Source: Photobacterium indicum
GTDB taxonomy: Bacteria; Pseudomonadota; Gammaproteobacteria; Enterobacterales; Vibrionaceae
Reading direction: 5' to 3'
Assembly (NCBI RefSeq): GCF_003026215.1
Contig: NZ_PYOC01000001.1
Location: forward strand, 186,001-250,000
DNA length: 64,000 nucleotides
Position numbers and translations under genes: made by a program
Part shown: positions 19,535 through 28,585 of the stretch, one piece after another
How the letters are laid out: each line of letters opens with the position of its first letter
Numbering within the stretch: the first letter of the stretch is position 1
The notes under the pieces: model-generated
Told to the model about the DNA's origin: nothing
The model's database searches: none
The model's input: only the letters and a program-made list of their open reading frames with translations

Positions 19535-19770
19535 TTTTAGCCAGTGTTTGTTGTGTTGCGTGGTGATACAAGTGTTAATTAAATCGAGGGGAAATTTGCG
19601 CTGAGTATATTAATACTGAAGACCATTTCTTTGGGTGATTCATCACTCCTACCAAGTGTGATCATGGCTGAAAAACTGATTTTACCTTTTATCTCGTGAA
19701 TGACTTTTTATTAGTTACTCCATACAATTTCGCATAATATCGACTATAAAGATTGCTTAATGGAATGGTA

Positions 19771-20355
19771 ATGACAGAAAAAGAAAAGATGTTATCTGGT
19801 TTAATATATCAAGCGTGGGATGAAGAGCTAACCGCCGAACGCCATAGCGCCAAAGGGTTATGTTTTAAGATCAATCAAACCTGTCCGACTCAGAAAGATG
19901 TTCGACAGGGTTTGATTAATGAGCTACTTGGCTATAACAGTGACGCATGGATTGAATCCCCCTTTAACTGTGATTATGGTTACAACATTAAAGTCGGTAG
20001 CGGTTTTTATATCAATCATGGTTGTACCATTCTTGATGCTGCACCTATTACGATTGGTGATAACTGTTTACTAGCCCCTGGCGTGGTTATTTCAACGGCA
20101 GGTCATCCGCTTGATCCTGTTGAAAGGGCGAGGGGGGATGAGTTTGCTCAAGCGATTACGATTGGTAATGATGTATGGTTTGGTGCCAATGTTACCGTGT
20201 GCCCCGGCGTGAGCATTGGCGATAATGTTGTTGTGGGGGCTGGTAGTGTCGTGGTGAAAGATCTGCCTTCAAACAGTGTCTGTGTCGGATCTCCCGCGAA
20301 GCCTATTCGTTACCTTCAAGAAGACGAAAGTAACCCTAGAGGTGAATGTAAATAA
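19771..20355 (+). CDS. maa: Maltose/galactoside O-acetyltransferase family protein
   Basis: A left-handed beta-helix acetyltransferase of the LacA/Maa/NodL family that transfers acetyl from acetyl-CoA to sugars. The Maa N-terminal domain (MTEKEKMLSGLIYQAWDEEL) is followed by hexapeptide repeats (for example VGSGFYINHGCTILD, IGDNVVVGAGSVV). The catalytic histidine is in STAGHPLDP near residue 112. Length, about 194 residues, fits. I chose the ATG at 19771 (MTEKEKM), which matches family N-termini; in-frame upstream starts (19765, or TTG at 19753) exist. It stands alone, with a hairpin downstream. Confidence 0.88.
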   Translation: MTEKEKMLSGLIYQAWDEELTAERHSAKGLCFKINQTCPTQKDVRQGLINELLGYNSDAWIESPFNCDYGYNIKVGSGFYINHGCTILDAAPITIGDNCLLAPGVVISTAGHPLDPVERARGDEFAQAITIGNDVWFGANVTVCPGVSIGDNVVVGAGSVVVKDLPSNSVCVGSPAKPIRYLQEDESNPRGECK

Positions 20356-20367
20356 CCCCAAGGAAAC

Positions 20368-20392
20368 AGCCAACCTGATAAAGAGGTTGGCT
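20368..20392 (+). terminator. Hairpin after the acetyltransferase gene
   Basis: AGCCAACCT / AGGTTGGCT forms a 9-bp stem with a 7-base loop. There is no T tract after it, so intrinsic termination is uncertain. Confidence 0.45.
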
Positions 20393-20518
20393 ATGATAGC
20401 TGACGTTATGGAAATGGAATTATTGAGCATTATCAGAGTGCTTCAATAAAGCCATGTTTAGGCTGCATCAACAGTCCAATACTGGCGTGATACTTCTTGA
20501 CCATCTTTGAATGTAACT

Positions 20519-21055
20519 TCAAGGGGCCTTCTTACCGTTTTCGTACCAGCCAGTCATAACACCGTCACTGTTCTTACCATTGGTGAAGTTTGCCACTTCA
20601 CGTTTCTGGCCGTTCACGTACCATTCAGTGGATACGCCATTTTCTTTGCCTTTTTTAAACGTCGCTTCTTCAGACTTCTGACCATTACGGTACCATTCTG
20701 TTGTTACGCCGTTTTTCATATCATTTTTGTAGGTCGTCTCAAACGATTTCTGACCATTCTCATACCACTTAGTCATCAAACCGTTTGTTTTGCCGTCAAG
20801 ATAATGCGCTTCACCACGCTTTTCACCACTGGCATACCACTCAGTAGCCACACCGTTTTCTTTCCCATCTTTGAAGGTTACGTCAATGGCTTTTTGACCG
20901 TTTTCGTATTTTTGTACATATGTGCCAGAGAAAGGTTTCTCCTGATTTACTTGATAGGCAACACCGTTACGTGACTGAAGGTAATCAACGGTAGCAGCTT
21001 GTGATAGTCCCGCAAATGAAAGTAAAAACAGCGCTAGAGGAATCGTTTTTTTCAT
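20519..21055 (-). CDS. YwqK/MORN-repeat exported protein, 3' end frameshifted
   Basis: A 178-residue protein with a signal peptide (MKKTIPLALFLLSFAGLSQA) and about six repeats of 23-24 residues of the form EWYxNGQKxxExxFKxGKxNGVxT, the MORN-like YwqK repeat. Databases often label this family as an antitoxin, but I see no toxin partner. The frame ends early: at the G4 run 20523-20526, removing one base would continue the protein as KKALEVTFKDGQEVSRQYW to a stop at 20458-20460, adding about 20 residues that complete the last repeat. The present ending (NGKKAP) is therefore probably a single-base insertion or a sequencing error. Function unknown. Confidence 0.75.
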   Translation of the reverse strand: MKKTIPLALFLLSFAGLSQAATVDYLQSRNGVAYQVNQEKPFSGTYVQKYENGQKAIDVTFKDGKENGVATEWYASGEKRGEAHYLDGKTNGLMTKWYENGQKSFETTYKNDMKNGVTTEWYRNGQKSEEATFKKGKENGVSTEWYVNGQKREVANFTNGKNSDGVMTGWYENGKKAP

Positions 21056-21482
21056 GTCATCACCAAAAGAAATAAATTCTATTTATAGAGAGTCAACGTT
21101 GCTTCAAATTACTCACAAGCAAGATGAAGTACCGTTTGTAAGACATAGCGATTTCAAGCAAGTTCACATCACAAAAACGAAGAGTATGATTACTATCAAT
21201 AATAGAGCGTAATCTAACTGTTCCGCACAATCATGTTAAGACTAAAATTCCACCATATATATTGATTTGTTTGACTTTTATCCGATTGGTCGAATTCTAT
21301 TTCCTGCATTTTTGAAAACTTATATTTCACCTAAAACTACATTGTTGAAGTATTTTTTGTACACGATGCTCTGCCAATATCTTTTTAATTTTACTCTTGA
21401 TCATGCTTCCGTTAATGCCCTATTCGTTCAGCAAGAATAGAGTATCGGACAACGGTTACCTGCGAATCAATGTAACAGGGGA
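21056..21482. other. Gene-free interval with one RctB-iteron-like site
   Basis: I find no gene here. The AT-rich interval lies upstream of the MORN-repeat gene and downstream of the AraC regulator. Its one notable item is TTGATCATGCTTCCG at 21398-21412, which matches the oriCII iteron consensus (TGATCAtnnTTnc) at every fixed position although the origin is 15 kb away. Confidence 0.5.
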
Positions 21483-22274
21483 TTATGCCTGATTAATGCC
21501 TAATCGCTGGCGATATTGTTCTGGCGTACAGTTGGCGTGTTTCTTAAATAGAGTAATAAAGGGTGACGCTTGGTGATAGCCGAGTGTTAAGGCTATTTCT
21601 TTTATGGATAACCCTTTACGCAGTAAATGTAATGAATAAACATACTTACGGCGTTGTCGCCATTCTGTAAAACTCATCCCGAGTTTATCTTGGCAGTGTC
21701 TTGCCAAGGTGCGTTCTGTTGTGTGAATGGTTTCTGCCCATTCTGCGAGCGTTTTATTATTGGTTGGATTTTTCTCTAGTTCTATCAGAATAGGTTTGAG
21801 TAACCTGTCGTCACTGGTTGGTAGGAATTGCTGATGTTCTTTAGCATTGATTACTTGATCCAATAATACGCGAACTAAACGATGGTCTTCGGGGGTTTTA
21901 GGAACAGCGACACGGCGCTCACGCAGGCTATTAATTATCGCACTGACGATTGGATCTACTTCTAATAGGCAGGCGTAGTTAGGTAATCGAATCGCAAGTG
22001 GCTGTATAATATTCATCGAGCAATAGTTCATGCTACGACGCATATGGCTTTCGTGTTCAATACCAGCTGGTACCCAAACCGCATACTCTGAAGGCGATAA
22101 AAAATGTTTACCTTCAGCGTGTAGCTCTAATATTCCGCCATTAATTAGTTGCAACTGCCCCCAAGAGTGCCTGTGTTTTTGCGTTGTCGTATTAGGCAGA
22201 AAAACTTCATGACCAAAAAAAATATCGCCAGGTGGATTATCATCATCAAACAATGGTCGATAAATTTTAGACAT
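21483..22274 (-). CDS. AraC-family regulator with cupin sensor domain
   Basis: A transcription factor of about 263 residues. The N-terminal cupin (HRHSWGQLQLINGG near residue 37) probably binds an effector, and the C-terminal pair of helix-turn-helices carries the AraC signature (CQDKLGMSFTEWRQRRKYVYSLHLL and IKEIALTLGYHQASPFITLFKKH). I start it at 22274 (MSKIYRPLF), where an AAGGCG sequence lies upstream; a longer frame to 22337 adds an unlikely hydrophobic extension. Members with this architecture often regulate a neighbouring transporter, but none adjoins here, so targets are unknown. Confidence 0.85.
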   Translation of the reverse strand: MSKIYRPLFDDDNPPGDIFFGHEVFLPNTTTQKHRHSWGQLQLINGGILELHAEGKHFLSPSEYAVWVPAGIEHESHMRRSMNYCSMNIIQPLAIRLPNYACLLEVDPIVSAIINSLRERRVAVPKTPEDHRLVRVLLDQVINAKEHQQFLPTSDDRLLKPILIELEKNPTNNKTLAEWAETIHTTERTLARHCQDKLGMSFTEWRQRRKYVYSLHLLRKGLSIKEIALTLGYHQASPFITLFKKHANCTPEQYRQRLGINQA

Positions 22275-22621
22275 CAAACATCGCCTTATTAATAAAAGAG
22301 GTATATGGATTTCAACTAACATAATCCTCTTAAGCATTCATAGCAACTTAAAGGGGAATGAATAGATGATGGAAAATTTTTACTTGGGTTGGCTGCTGAA
22401 GTGAAGGTTAAAGAACATGATCTAATTAGTGTTGTGAAACATAACTACGGTTTATATATCAACCATTGATAGCCTTATGTATTCCGCTGCCACCCAGTGT
22501 TTTAATACAAACAACAAAGACGCCCACCACCTACCGTACTGAAAAATCGTAGTGAGCTACTCACTCTTCAGTGCCTGTTTAACACTAACGGGTTACAAGT
22601 AGGCACACTTAGGATATTTGT

Positions 22622-23698
22622 ATGAAAACTATATTTAATTTGTATGCATTAACACTCGCGGTATTTGCTATTTCTTGTGTTGTCTTGATGACAGAACCTG
22701 GCCAAGTTATTGGTGTGCCAAGAGACTGGTTATTGGGCTACTTCCGCTATATGCCTTTATTTTGGGCCGGACAAATTGTTGCATTAATTATTCTTTGGAT
22801 TGCGAACATTCGTGGAAAGTTCTGGAATTCACTATGGATGTGTTTAGCATCTATTGGTATCGGCGTGACTTTTTGGGCACAGTCTTATGCTATGCCTACC
22901 GCATTCCCGACAGAGCAATTAAACGCTAAATACTATTCTGTGGAGGATGCGAACATGTTCATCCCCGAGGAAGATTCGCGAGTATATGTAACCGAGATTA
23001 ATGGTGAAATTCGTATCTTTCCTCGTTACCACCTTCAAGTGCCTCACGTAGCAGGTTGGGAATCGGAAGGAACAGGCTATGCAATTACTTACTGTGGTCT
23101 TTCTAATCTCCCCATGGTCGTTGAAACTGACTATGGTCTCGGTACTTCTGATTTGCAGGTATTAGGCCAAGCGCATAACAACCTTATTTTTAAAGATGTA
23201 AATAACGGTACGGCTATCCAACAGATTACCATGCAGTCTGAGTTTACCGATCACACGACCACGGTTCATCCCAATACTCAAATGGATTGGGAAAAAGCAA
23301 AAACAATGTACCCTGATGCGAAGGTATACATCTATGGTATGGAGCGTTTGATTGATAGCATTTTGTTAGGTCTATTCGAGAAACCGTTACAGGAGCAGCG
23401 TGACATTGATAATCCCAATTTCATGTTCGACACATTGAACCTTGCAGATTCACGTCTTAACCCTAAATTAGAGGTTATAGGATACGATAATGGTACCCAA
23501 CAAATTGCTATCGCCCCTGACTTTGCACGTGCGAATGACGGCTTTGTCTTCGAACTAAATGATGATGTTCTGCAAATTTCTACCGATGGTGATGTCATAA
23601 GACTGGTCAACATAATGGGCGAACAAGTCGCGACTCATAACGGTGTACATTTTGGTATTTGGACCCAGTTCTTCCCTAATACAGAGGTACTCAAATGA
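22622..23698 (+). CDS. DUF3179-type membrane protein
   Basis: A 358-residue protein with three hydrophobic segments in the first 100 residues (about 5-24, 46-66, 72-90), then an extracytoplasmic domain. The domain has the DUF3179 signature pattern: RVYVTEINGEIRIFPRYHLQVPH followed by AITYCGLSNLPMV with a single cysteine (family members have YCPLC-like sequence). The biochemical role of DUF3179 is not known. AGGATA precedes the ATG at 22622. The next small gene overlaps the stop by four bases (ATGA), so the two form a coupled pair. Confidence 0.7.
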   Translation: MKTIFNLYALTLAVFAISCVVLMTEPGQVIGVPRDWLLGYFRYMPLFWAGQIVALIILWIANIRGKFWNSLWMCLASIGIGVTFWAQSYAMPTAFPTEQLNAKYYSVEDANMFIPEEDSRVYVTEINGEIRIFPRYHLQVPHVAGWESEGTGYAITYCGLSNLPMVVETDYGLGTSDLQVLGQAHNNLIFKDVNNGTAIQQITMQSEFTDHTTTVHPNTQMDWEKAKTMYPDAKVYIYGMERLIDSILLGLFEKPLQEQRDIDNPNFMFDTLNLADSRLNPKLEVIGYDNGTQQIAIAPDFARANDGFVFELNDDVLQISTDGDVIRLVNIMGEQVATHNGVHFGIWTQFFPNTEVLK

Positions 23699-23862
23699 AG
23701 TATTTAGCGATCGCTTTATTGTGCACATTAGTCGTGTCTATGACTGATATTCACCAACCTTACGAACGTTTAATGATTAGAACGGACCAGATGCAAGTAG
23801 ATACCTTAGCACCTAGCAGTGGTGATTTATCATTATTTGTAAAACAGGAACATGATTCGTAA
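23695..23862 (+). CDS. Small exported protein coupled to the DUF3179 gene
   Basis: A 55-residue reading frame whose ATG overlaps the upstream stop (ATGA). It starts MKYLAIALLCTLVVSMTDIH, a short signal- or anchor-like hydrophobic segment, followed by a hydrophilic tail ending in FVKQEHDS. I do not recognise the family. The start overlap and the terminator hairpin just downstream support it being translated. Confidence 0.65.
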   Translation: MKYLAIALLCTLVVSMTDIHQPYERLMIRTDQMQVDTLAPSSGDLSLFVKQEHDS

Positions 23863-23889
23863 GTCATCTTGAGCAAGGACTAAACCTCA

Positions 23890-23932
23890 ATGACTGATAG
23901 GTCTTCCTCTACTTATCAGTCATCACTTTTTT
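23890..23932 (+). terminator. Intrinsic terminator after the DUF3179 pair
   Basis: Stem ATGACTGATA / TATCAGTCAT with a 14-base loop, followed by CACTTTTTT. It closes the 22.6-23.9 kb operon. Confidence 0.75.
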
Positions 23933-23959
23933 AAACGGGCTTTGAGTGGTTTGTCAGGA

Positions 23960-23989
23960 GGCATAGACAGGAATATACCTGTCTATGCC
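23960..23989. other. Perfect inverted repeat between convergent genes
   Basis: GGCATAGACAGG - AATATA - CCTGTCTATGCC is a 12-bp perfect inverted repeat without a T tract. A second hairpin, CCCATTAC / GTAATGGG at 24032-24059, lies just past the toxin stop. They may help end toxin transcription from the minus strand. Confidence 0.5.
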
Positions 23990-24062
23990 TATGATGGTAA
24001 AACTAGCAGACCGTTAGTTGCTGCTGTTAACCCCATTACTTATCGAGATTGGTAATGGGTAG

Positions 24063-25898
24063 TTAGTTCTTTTGTACTGATGATTGTTTAAATACATTAA
24101 CGTATGAAGAGTACAGGTCAATACTAATACCACTGCTCTGGTCTGCAACAAGTTCCAGCTCACCAGTTACTTTATTGTGTCCTAAGTATTCCTTAGTAAA
24201 CAAATTGTTAAGTTGATTAGTTCCTTCTTTCCATTGCCAACGTTGAGATAGATTTAAACCACAAGCTTGAAGTTGATTCAGGTTTTCACCGTCTAAACAT
24301 AGCTTAGTATTTTGTGCGCTAACAAACTGTCCTAATTTGTTATAAATGAAAGCTTGCTGGAAATTATCTTCATCACACGTTTTGGTTACTAGGTTTTGTT
24401 GGTAATCACCCGCTATACATTTGTTATTAAAGCTTGCCAGCTGTAAGTTGACCGGACGACCACCAGTAAATACAGGATGATCCCAATCAACCACAAAGCT
24501 CACTTTCTTGCTGATACGTTTAACTTGGTTATCACTGTCTTTAGAGTAATAAGTGCGGACACCAAAGAAACCAGTCACACTTGAACGATATCTAAAGCCA
24601 GTAATATCAACAGCAGAATCTACGGATAAGGTTGTTGTCCCTGTTTCCGTTGGTGATGCTTTGTAGATCACTTCCATTTTAGGTGTAAAACTTGCGTAAC
24701 CAATTGGATTAATACGACTTAGGTCTGCTGGTATCCTCAAACGAGCTGAAATACCGTGAGTTTTCACGTTTCTGATAGACTCAGCAGTTGGGTGTTGTTG
24801 CCTTGCCCATTTAAATGCAACATGTTTTGCACCTTTAGAACTTCGTTCAACCCGATAATCGCGTGTATCGAATGACAACCATTTAGATTCACTCCAACTC
24901 GCATTGGCATCTAACTTAGCTTTAGGGCCATCTTTGTTAACCTCAACACCACCGCTAATACCAAAATTAAATGTTGATACTTCTTTTTGGCTGTAATTTG
25001 CATTGAGGTTTGAGGTCGGTACTGTTCTTAATATATTCGCTTTATTATTAGAGGCGTCGAAATTAAACTCATAATTTCTTGCTATAGCTGTCGTAACAAA
25101 TTCCGCTTCATTCCCACCTTCTGGCCATGGAATACCGCGAGTTACTAAATATCGAGGTGCAAGCTTATCGTTTAGCTGAATACCTGTCCCTTGAGTTGAA
25201 TCATCGATACCAATTCGAACAATTTTGGCATCTGGCGTTGCAGAACCTTGAGTCCCGAATCGCAGAGATCGTTGAAGGTTTACTTTATAAATTAGAGATA
25301 TATTGGCATTTCTACAACTACGATAACTTTGCTTCGGGCCATCAAATGTATTCCATGTCAGGTTGCACTCTTGGTCAGAGATTTGACGTCTGGCATTGAG
25401 GTAAAAAGCCACATTTGGAATAGTGTTATCTTGATTTGAAAGTAAAGGCGCACTGCGTTTTGTTCGTGATGATCGCTTGGGCTTAGCTTCTAACAGAGTG
25501 ATATTTGGATCATCTACTCCGTCAAGCTGAGAAAACATCAACTCGCCTTTATATGGGCTAATGATGATCATATCACCAGATAAAAAGACCCCGATACTTT
25601 GACGTATTTTATCTTTTACACTATTTTTATCTTCTTCATTATCAATATGACTAAAGTCTATAAAATAGCGTTTTTCCTCATTCAAAACTTGCGTCTTTAT
25701 CTCGGTTAATGAAGGTGGAATAGCATCATTCTCGAGCAAGTATTCAGCGTTAATGTAATTTACTGCGCTGACATCTTGCAGGCTACTTAGCATATTAATG
25801 GCAGAGCCTGCGGGCTCATTGATTTCTACTGCACTAGCCGTTGTAGTTGTCATTAACGCTAGTATAGCAAGCGTTATAATATTGGTTTTTCTTATCAT
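24063..25898 (-). CDS. Leukocidin-family pore-forming cytolysin with lectin domain
   Basis: A 611-residue secreted toxin precursor of the Vibrio cholerae cytolysin / phobalysin type. A signal peptide (to about residue 23, ASA) is followed by a pro-region that ends in a furin-like dibasic site, RTKR at 145-148, where VCC-type protoxins are activated. A leukocidin cytolysin domain follows (about 155-470), with an aromatic-rich rim and the DWDHPVF sequence, then one beta-trefoil lectin domain (about 481-595). It stops there, so the second, beta-prism, lectin domain of V. cholerae cytolysin is absent. The ATG at 25898 has AGGA 12 bases upstream and begins a good signal peptide; in-frame sequence to 26036 is not needed. 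A LysR gene lies divergently 655 bp away. Confidence 0.9.
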   Translation of the reverse strand: MIRKTNIITLAILALMTTTTASAVEINEPAGSAINMLSSLQDVSAVNYINAEYLLENDAIPPSLTEIKTQVLNEEKRYFIDFSHIDNEEDKNSVKDKIRQSIGVFLSGDMIIISPYKGELMFSQLDGVDDPNITLLEAKPKRSSRTKRSAPLLSNQDNTIPNVAFYLNARRQISDQECNLTWNTFDGPKQSYRSCRNANISLIYKVNLQRSLRFGTQGSATPDAKIVRIGIDDSTQGTGIQLNDKLAPRYLVTRGIPWPEGGNEAEFVTTAIARNYEFNFDASNNKANILRTVPTSNLNANYSQKEVSTFNFGISGGVEVNKDGPKAKLDANASWSESKWLSFDTRDYRVERSSKGAKHVAFKWARQQHPTAESIRNVKTHGISARLRIPADLSRINPIGYASFTPKMEVIYKASPTETGTTTLSVDSAVDITGFRYRSSVTGFFGVRTYYSKDSDNQVKRISKKVSFVVDWDHPVFTGGRPVNLQLASFNNKCIAGDYQQNLVTKTCDEDNFQQAFIYNKLGQFVSAQNTKLCLDGENLNQLQACGLNLSQRWQWKEGTNQLNNLFTKEYLGHNKVTGELELVADQSSGISIDLYSSYVNVFKQSSVQKN

Positions 25899-26553
25899 AA
25901 TTGTTTTCCTAGCTATATCGTTTAATGGAATGCTTAAATGCATTTCAGTTATTTTGAGATACAAAGCTTCATTCAAAATTCTATTAACAATAGAAACTAG
26001 AGTGTTAATAGAAGAATCTTGGTCAAAATCAAACATTCAATTCACCTAGCCGATGAATTGGAAAATTAATCTACCCCAAATATTTAAATTAAAGATATGA
26101 ACAATGATTTCAGCCAGATAGACAAGCAAGTAGCCTGTTTGATTTAGCTAATATGTATGCCCTTGAGGAATATCTATAGTATGCAGTGTCTGCATAGCTA
26201 TACAAATAATGCCTAAAAAAGAATATTTAGCAATATTTTGCATGTATCGGTGCAAAACTGCTTCCAATTAATACTAGAAATTAAAAACCTAAATCAGCTC
26301 TATTGAAAATAATGAGATTGAACACTCAAGAAATTATTTTACTTTATAAATTAGAGTTTATTTTAGATATCGCGGGCTTGTCGGTAAGGAATTTGAATAT
26401 TTATTACTAGAACATAGGCTGGTGGAACAAATCTAATCGTTGAATCAAATAAGGACTAAACTAGTCAAAGTCACAAAAAATTTAATGCCAACTGTAATTA
26501 AATAAAATCAGATTGAAGTAATGACAGTTAGCCACGCAGAGATGTAGGTGAAC
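25899..26553. other. Long AT-rich control region between toxin and LysR gene
   Basis: This 655-bp interval between the divergent toxin and LysR genes has no gene that I can support. It is very AT-rich. Its length is unusual for a simple divergent promoter and is the type of sequence bound by H-NS in Vibrionaceae, which is inference. Confidence 0.4.
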
Positions 26554-27405
26554 ATGGATCTAAATTTACTAACAACATTTTTGGCTGTCTATAAGCACAT
26601 TTCAATTACTATTGCAGCAGAAGAGTTAGATGTATCACAGCCAGCGGTGAGTGCTGCGCTAAAAAGATTAGAAAGTGTAATAGGTAAACCTCTATTTGTT
26701 AGAGAGGGGCGAGGTATCTCACCGACTGGTGCTGCTGTAGCGTTGGCAAACAAAATTGAATCTCCGATAACGGTATTAGAAACGATTGGTCAACAACAAG
26801 AGTATCTTAATGTCTATTGTAGCGAAGTGGTATTGCATCTAGTTTGTCATGTAGAAAATATAAAGCTAAGTGAAACACCCTTGGAAGAAAAAGCTATCTT
26901 TGATGATCTCTTCACTCAAAAAGTCGATTTAGTTATCGATGTAATGTCTAGCAAGCAGCATTCACTTATTGTGGAAGAGTTTCATCAAGAAGAACCTACA
27001 TGTTTAACAAGGTTAGATCACCCTAGAATTCAATCTCAAATTACGCTAGAAGAATATTTTGCAGAAGAGCATATAGCAGTAAAAATCACTCGAAACAATA
27101 CAAATACCATTAATAATCTATCTGAAAAGCCCGTTGAGCCGCGTAAAGTGAAAATTGAAACTGGCTCATTATCCAGTATGTTAATCTTATCTTCCGAAAG
27201 CGATTATATAGCTTCTTCTCCTCGTTCAATTGCAGAAAAATTAGCTCCTAAGCTAAACCTTCGAATTCATAAATATCCTTTTGCGATAAAACCAGTGAAG
27301 TTATATATGATCTATCATAGGCGCTATGCAAATGATCCTTTTCACAAAACAAGGCGGGAAGCATTGAGAGCCGCTATTACTTACTCTAGTCGTTCTTTGG
27401 GCTGA
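26554..27405 (+). CDS. LysR-family transcription regulator
   Basis: A 283-residue LysR-type regulator. The N-terminal winged helix-turn-helix is clear ([20 protein letters not shown], then [14 protein letters not shown] and PLFVREGRG). The C-terminal effector domain is more divergent and low in recognisable motifs. I start at the ATG at 26554 (MDLNLLTTF); a GTG two codons earlier is possible. It is divergent from the cytolysin gene, so control of the toxin is a reasonable hypothesis, since LysR proteins often regulate the divergent neighbour. Not shown by sequence. Confidence 0.85.
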   Translation: MDLNLLTTFLAVYKHISITIAAEELDVSQPAVSAALKRLESVIGKPLFVREGRGISPTGAAVALANKIESPITVLETIGQQQEYLNVYCSEVVLHLVCHVENIKLSETPLEEKAIFDDLFTQKVDLVIDVMSSKQHSLIVEEFHQEEPTCLTRLDHPRIQSQITLEEYFAEEHIAVKITRNNTNTINNLSEKPVEPRKVKIETGSLSSMLILSSESDYIASSPRSIAEKLAPKLNLRIHKYPFAIKPVKLYMIYHRRYANDPFHKTRREALRAAITYSSRSLG

Positions 27406-27492
27406 CTGTTTTTTTCTATTCACTCGCTTTGGCGAACAGCGCTCTAAATGGTATCCTTCCTGCCCAGTTTTAGCGTTGTGCTCGGAAAAGTA

Positions 27493-28053
27493 ATGAATTT
27501 TAATCGAATTGTCTGTTTTGACCTCGAAATGTGTTGTTGGAATGATGGCCGGGATCCAAAAACCGGTGAAATCATTGAAATTGGGTTAGCGGAATTGGAT
27601 TTAGATACTGGTGAGATCGTGCGACGAACTCAACATTATGTAAAACCTGAGCATGATGAAATCTCTGAGTTTTGTACCGAGTTAACTGGTATTAAACCGC
27701 AGGTTATTCATAAAAATGGTAAGCCTTTAGCTGAAATCTTACGCTCTATCGAGTCTAAATTTGGTGGTAAACATAAAATTTATGGGGCATGGGGACACGA
27801 CGATCGTATTTTACATGCTGAGTGTGCAGCGAAAGGTTTAAAAGTCCCTTTTACTGAGTACATAAATTTAGCAATGATTTTTCGGTTACAGCGTCACGTG
27901 AAAAAGAAGCGTTGCGGTCAACGTGCTGCTATGGAAATCGCAGGTCTTGAGTGGGAAGGTCGACAGCATTCAGGTTATGTTGATGCGTATAACCTAGCTC
28001 GTTTAACAAGAACGCTTTTTTGCGATAGCGAAACTCAAGAAAAACATAAGTGA
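27493..28053 (+). CDS. DEDDh 3'-5' exonuclease-like protein (KapD/DnaQ type)
   Basis: A 186-residue nuclease-fold protein. The DEDD metal-binding residues are visible: D and E in VCFDLEMCCW near residue 8, an Asp in WGHDDRIL near residue 97, and the H...D pair in QHSGYVDAYNLARL near residue 160. Closest familiar type is the KapD / ERI-1-like group of small stand-alone exonucleases. Start placed at 27493 (MNFNRIVCFDLE), which puts the first motif at the usual place. An upstream in-frame ATG would add 15 hydrophobic residues. It has its own downstream hairpin. Confidence 0.82.
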   Translation: MNFNRIVCFDLEMCCWNDGRDPKTGEIIEIGLAELDLDTGEIVRRTQHYVKPEHDEISEFCTELTGIKPQVIHKNGKPLAEILRSIESKFGGKHKIYGAWGHDDRILHAECAAKGLKVPFTEYINLAMIFRLQRHVKKKRCGQRAAMEIAGLEWEGRQHSGYVDAYNLARLTRTLFCDSETQEKHK

Positions 28054-28064
28054 TCATGCTTTGG
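28051..28064. other. RctB-iteron-like site after the exonuclease gene
   Basis: TGATCATGCTTTGG overlaps the exonuclease stop codon and matches TGATCATGCTTT, the core of the fourth oriCII iteron, over twelve bases. It diverges after that. A chance match is possible. Confidence 0.3.
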
Positions 28065-28095
28065 TATGGGTTGTGTTGGTAATAACCCATACCAA
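28061..28095. terminator. Bidirectional hairpin between convergent genes
   Basis: TTGGTATGGGTT / AACCCATACCAA makes a 12-bp perfect stem with an 11-base loop between the exonuclease gene and the minus-strand hotdog gene. A short A/T tract flanks each side. Confidence 0.65.
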
Positions 28096-28129
28096 ATTTA
28101 CCCCTTAAAGGAAGAAGATGATCAGGTAA

Positions 28130-28585
28130 TTATGTAAAGCGTACGTTCATCGTAATTTCTGCTGAAAACACGATATTACCTTCAGTATCAGTCACACTTA
28201 CAGGTACTAATTTATCCCCATCAGTATCCCAATCAATATTTCCCCCGTCAGCCACAGCAACTAAATCTGTTTTTGCTTTTTTAAGGTATTGAACAGACAT
28301 GCCTGTTGGCAACCAGCGGCTCTTAACTGGCACAGAAACATCGGTCATCATTCCTGCCGCGAGCTCTGCCATATTACACATAGCAATAGCATGTACTGTT
28401 TTAATGTGATTTTGCACTCTTCTACGCTTCTTAATACTTACGCTTGAATAGCCAGGTTTTAGATCGGTGACTAAGGGTTTTATGGAAGAAAAATAAGGCG
28501 CCATACGGCAAACAATGAAAGTAAATAAATGTTGTCCGAATGGTAGCTTGGTTATTCGACGATAAGTTTTAAGATTTTTACGCAT
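28130..28585 (-). CDS. DUF4442 hotdog-fold protein, thioesterase-like
   Basis: A 151-residue protein of the hotdog-fold DUF4442 group, related to PaaI/YiiD-type thioesterases. The central helix region reads NHIKTVHAIAMCNMAELAAGMM (about residues 53-74), the position where thioesterases place their catalytic residues. Substrate is unknown; acyl-CoA thioester hydrolysis is the family guess. I start at 28585 (MRKNLKTYRR), with AAGGAA nine bases upstream. In-frame sequence to 28675 is probably 5' untranslated. Confidence 0.75.
   Translation of the reverse strand: MRKNLKTYRRITKLPFGQHLFTFIVCRMAPYFSSIKPLVTDLKPGYSSVSIKKRRRVQNHIKTVHAIAMCNMAELAAGMMTDVSVPVKSRWLPTGMSVQYLKKAKTDLVAVADGGNIDWDTDGDKLVPVSVTDTEGNIVFSAEITMNVRFT

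Noticed and set aside
20507-20974. Long open frame on the plus strand opposite the MORN-repeat gene
   Set aside because: It is the antisense shadow of the repeats; the minus-strand frame has a signal peptide and a regular repeat pattern, so that strand is coding.
20519-21055. Toxin-antitoxin system based on the YwqK label
   Set aside because: No adjacent small toxin gene is present, and the protein is exported, which does not fit an antitoxin.
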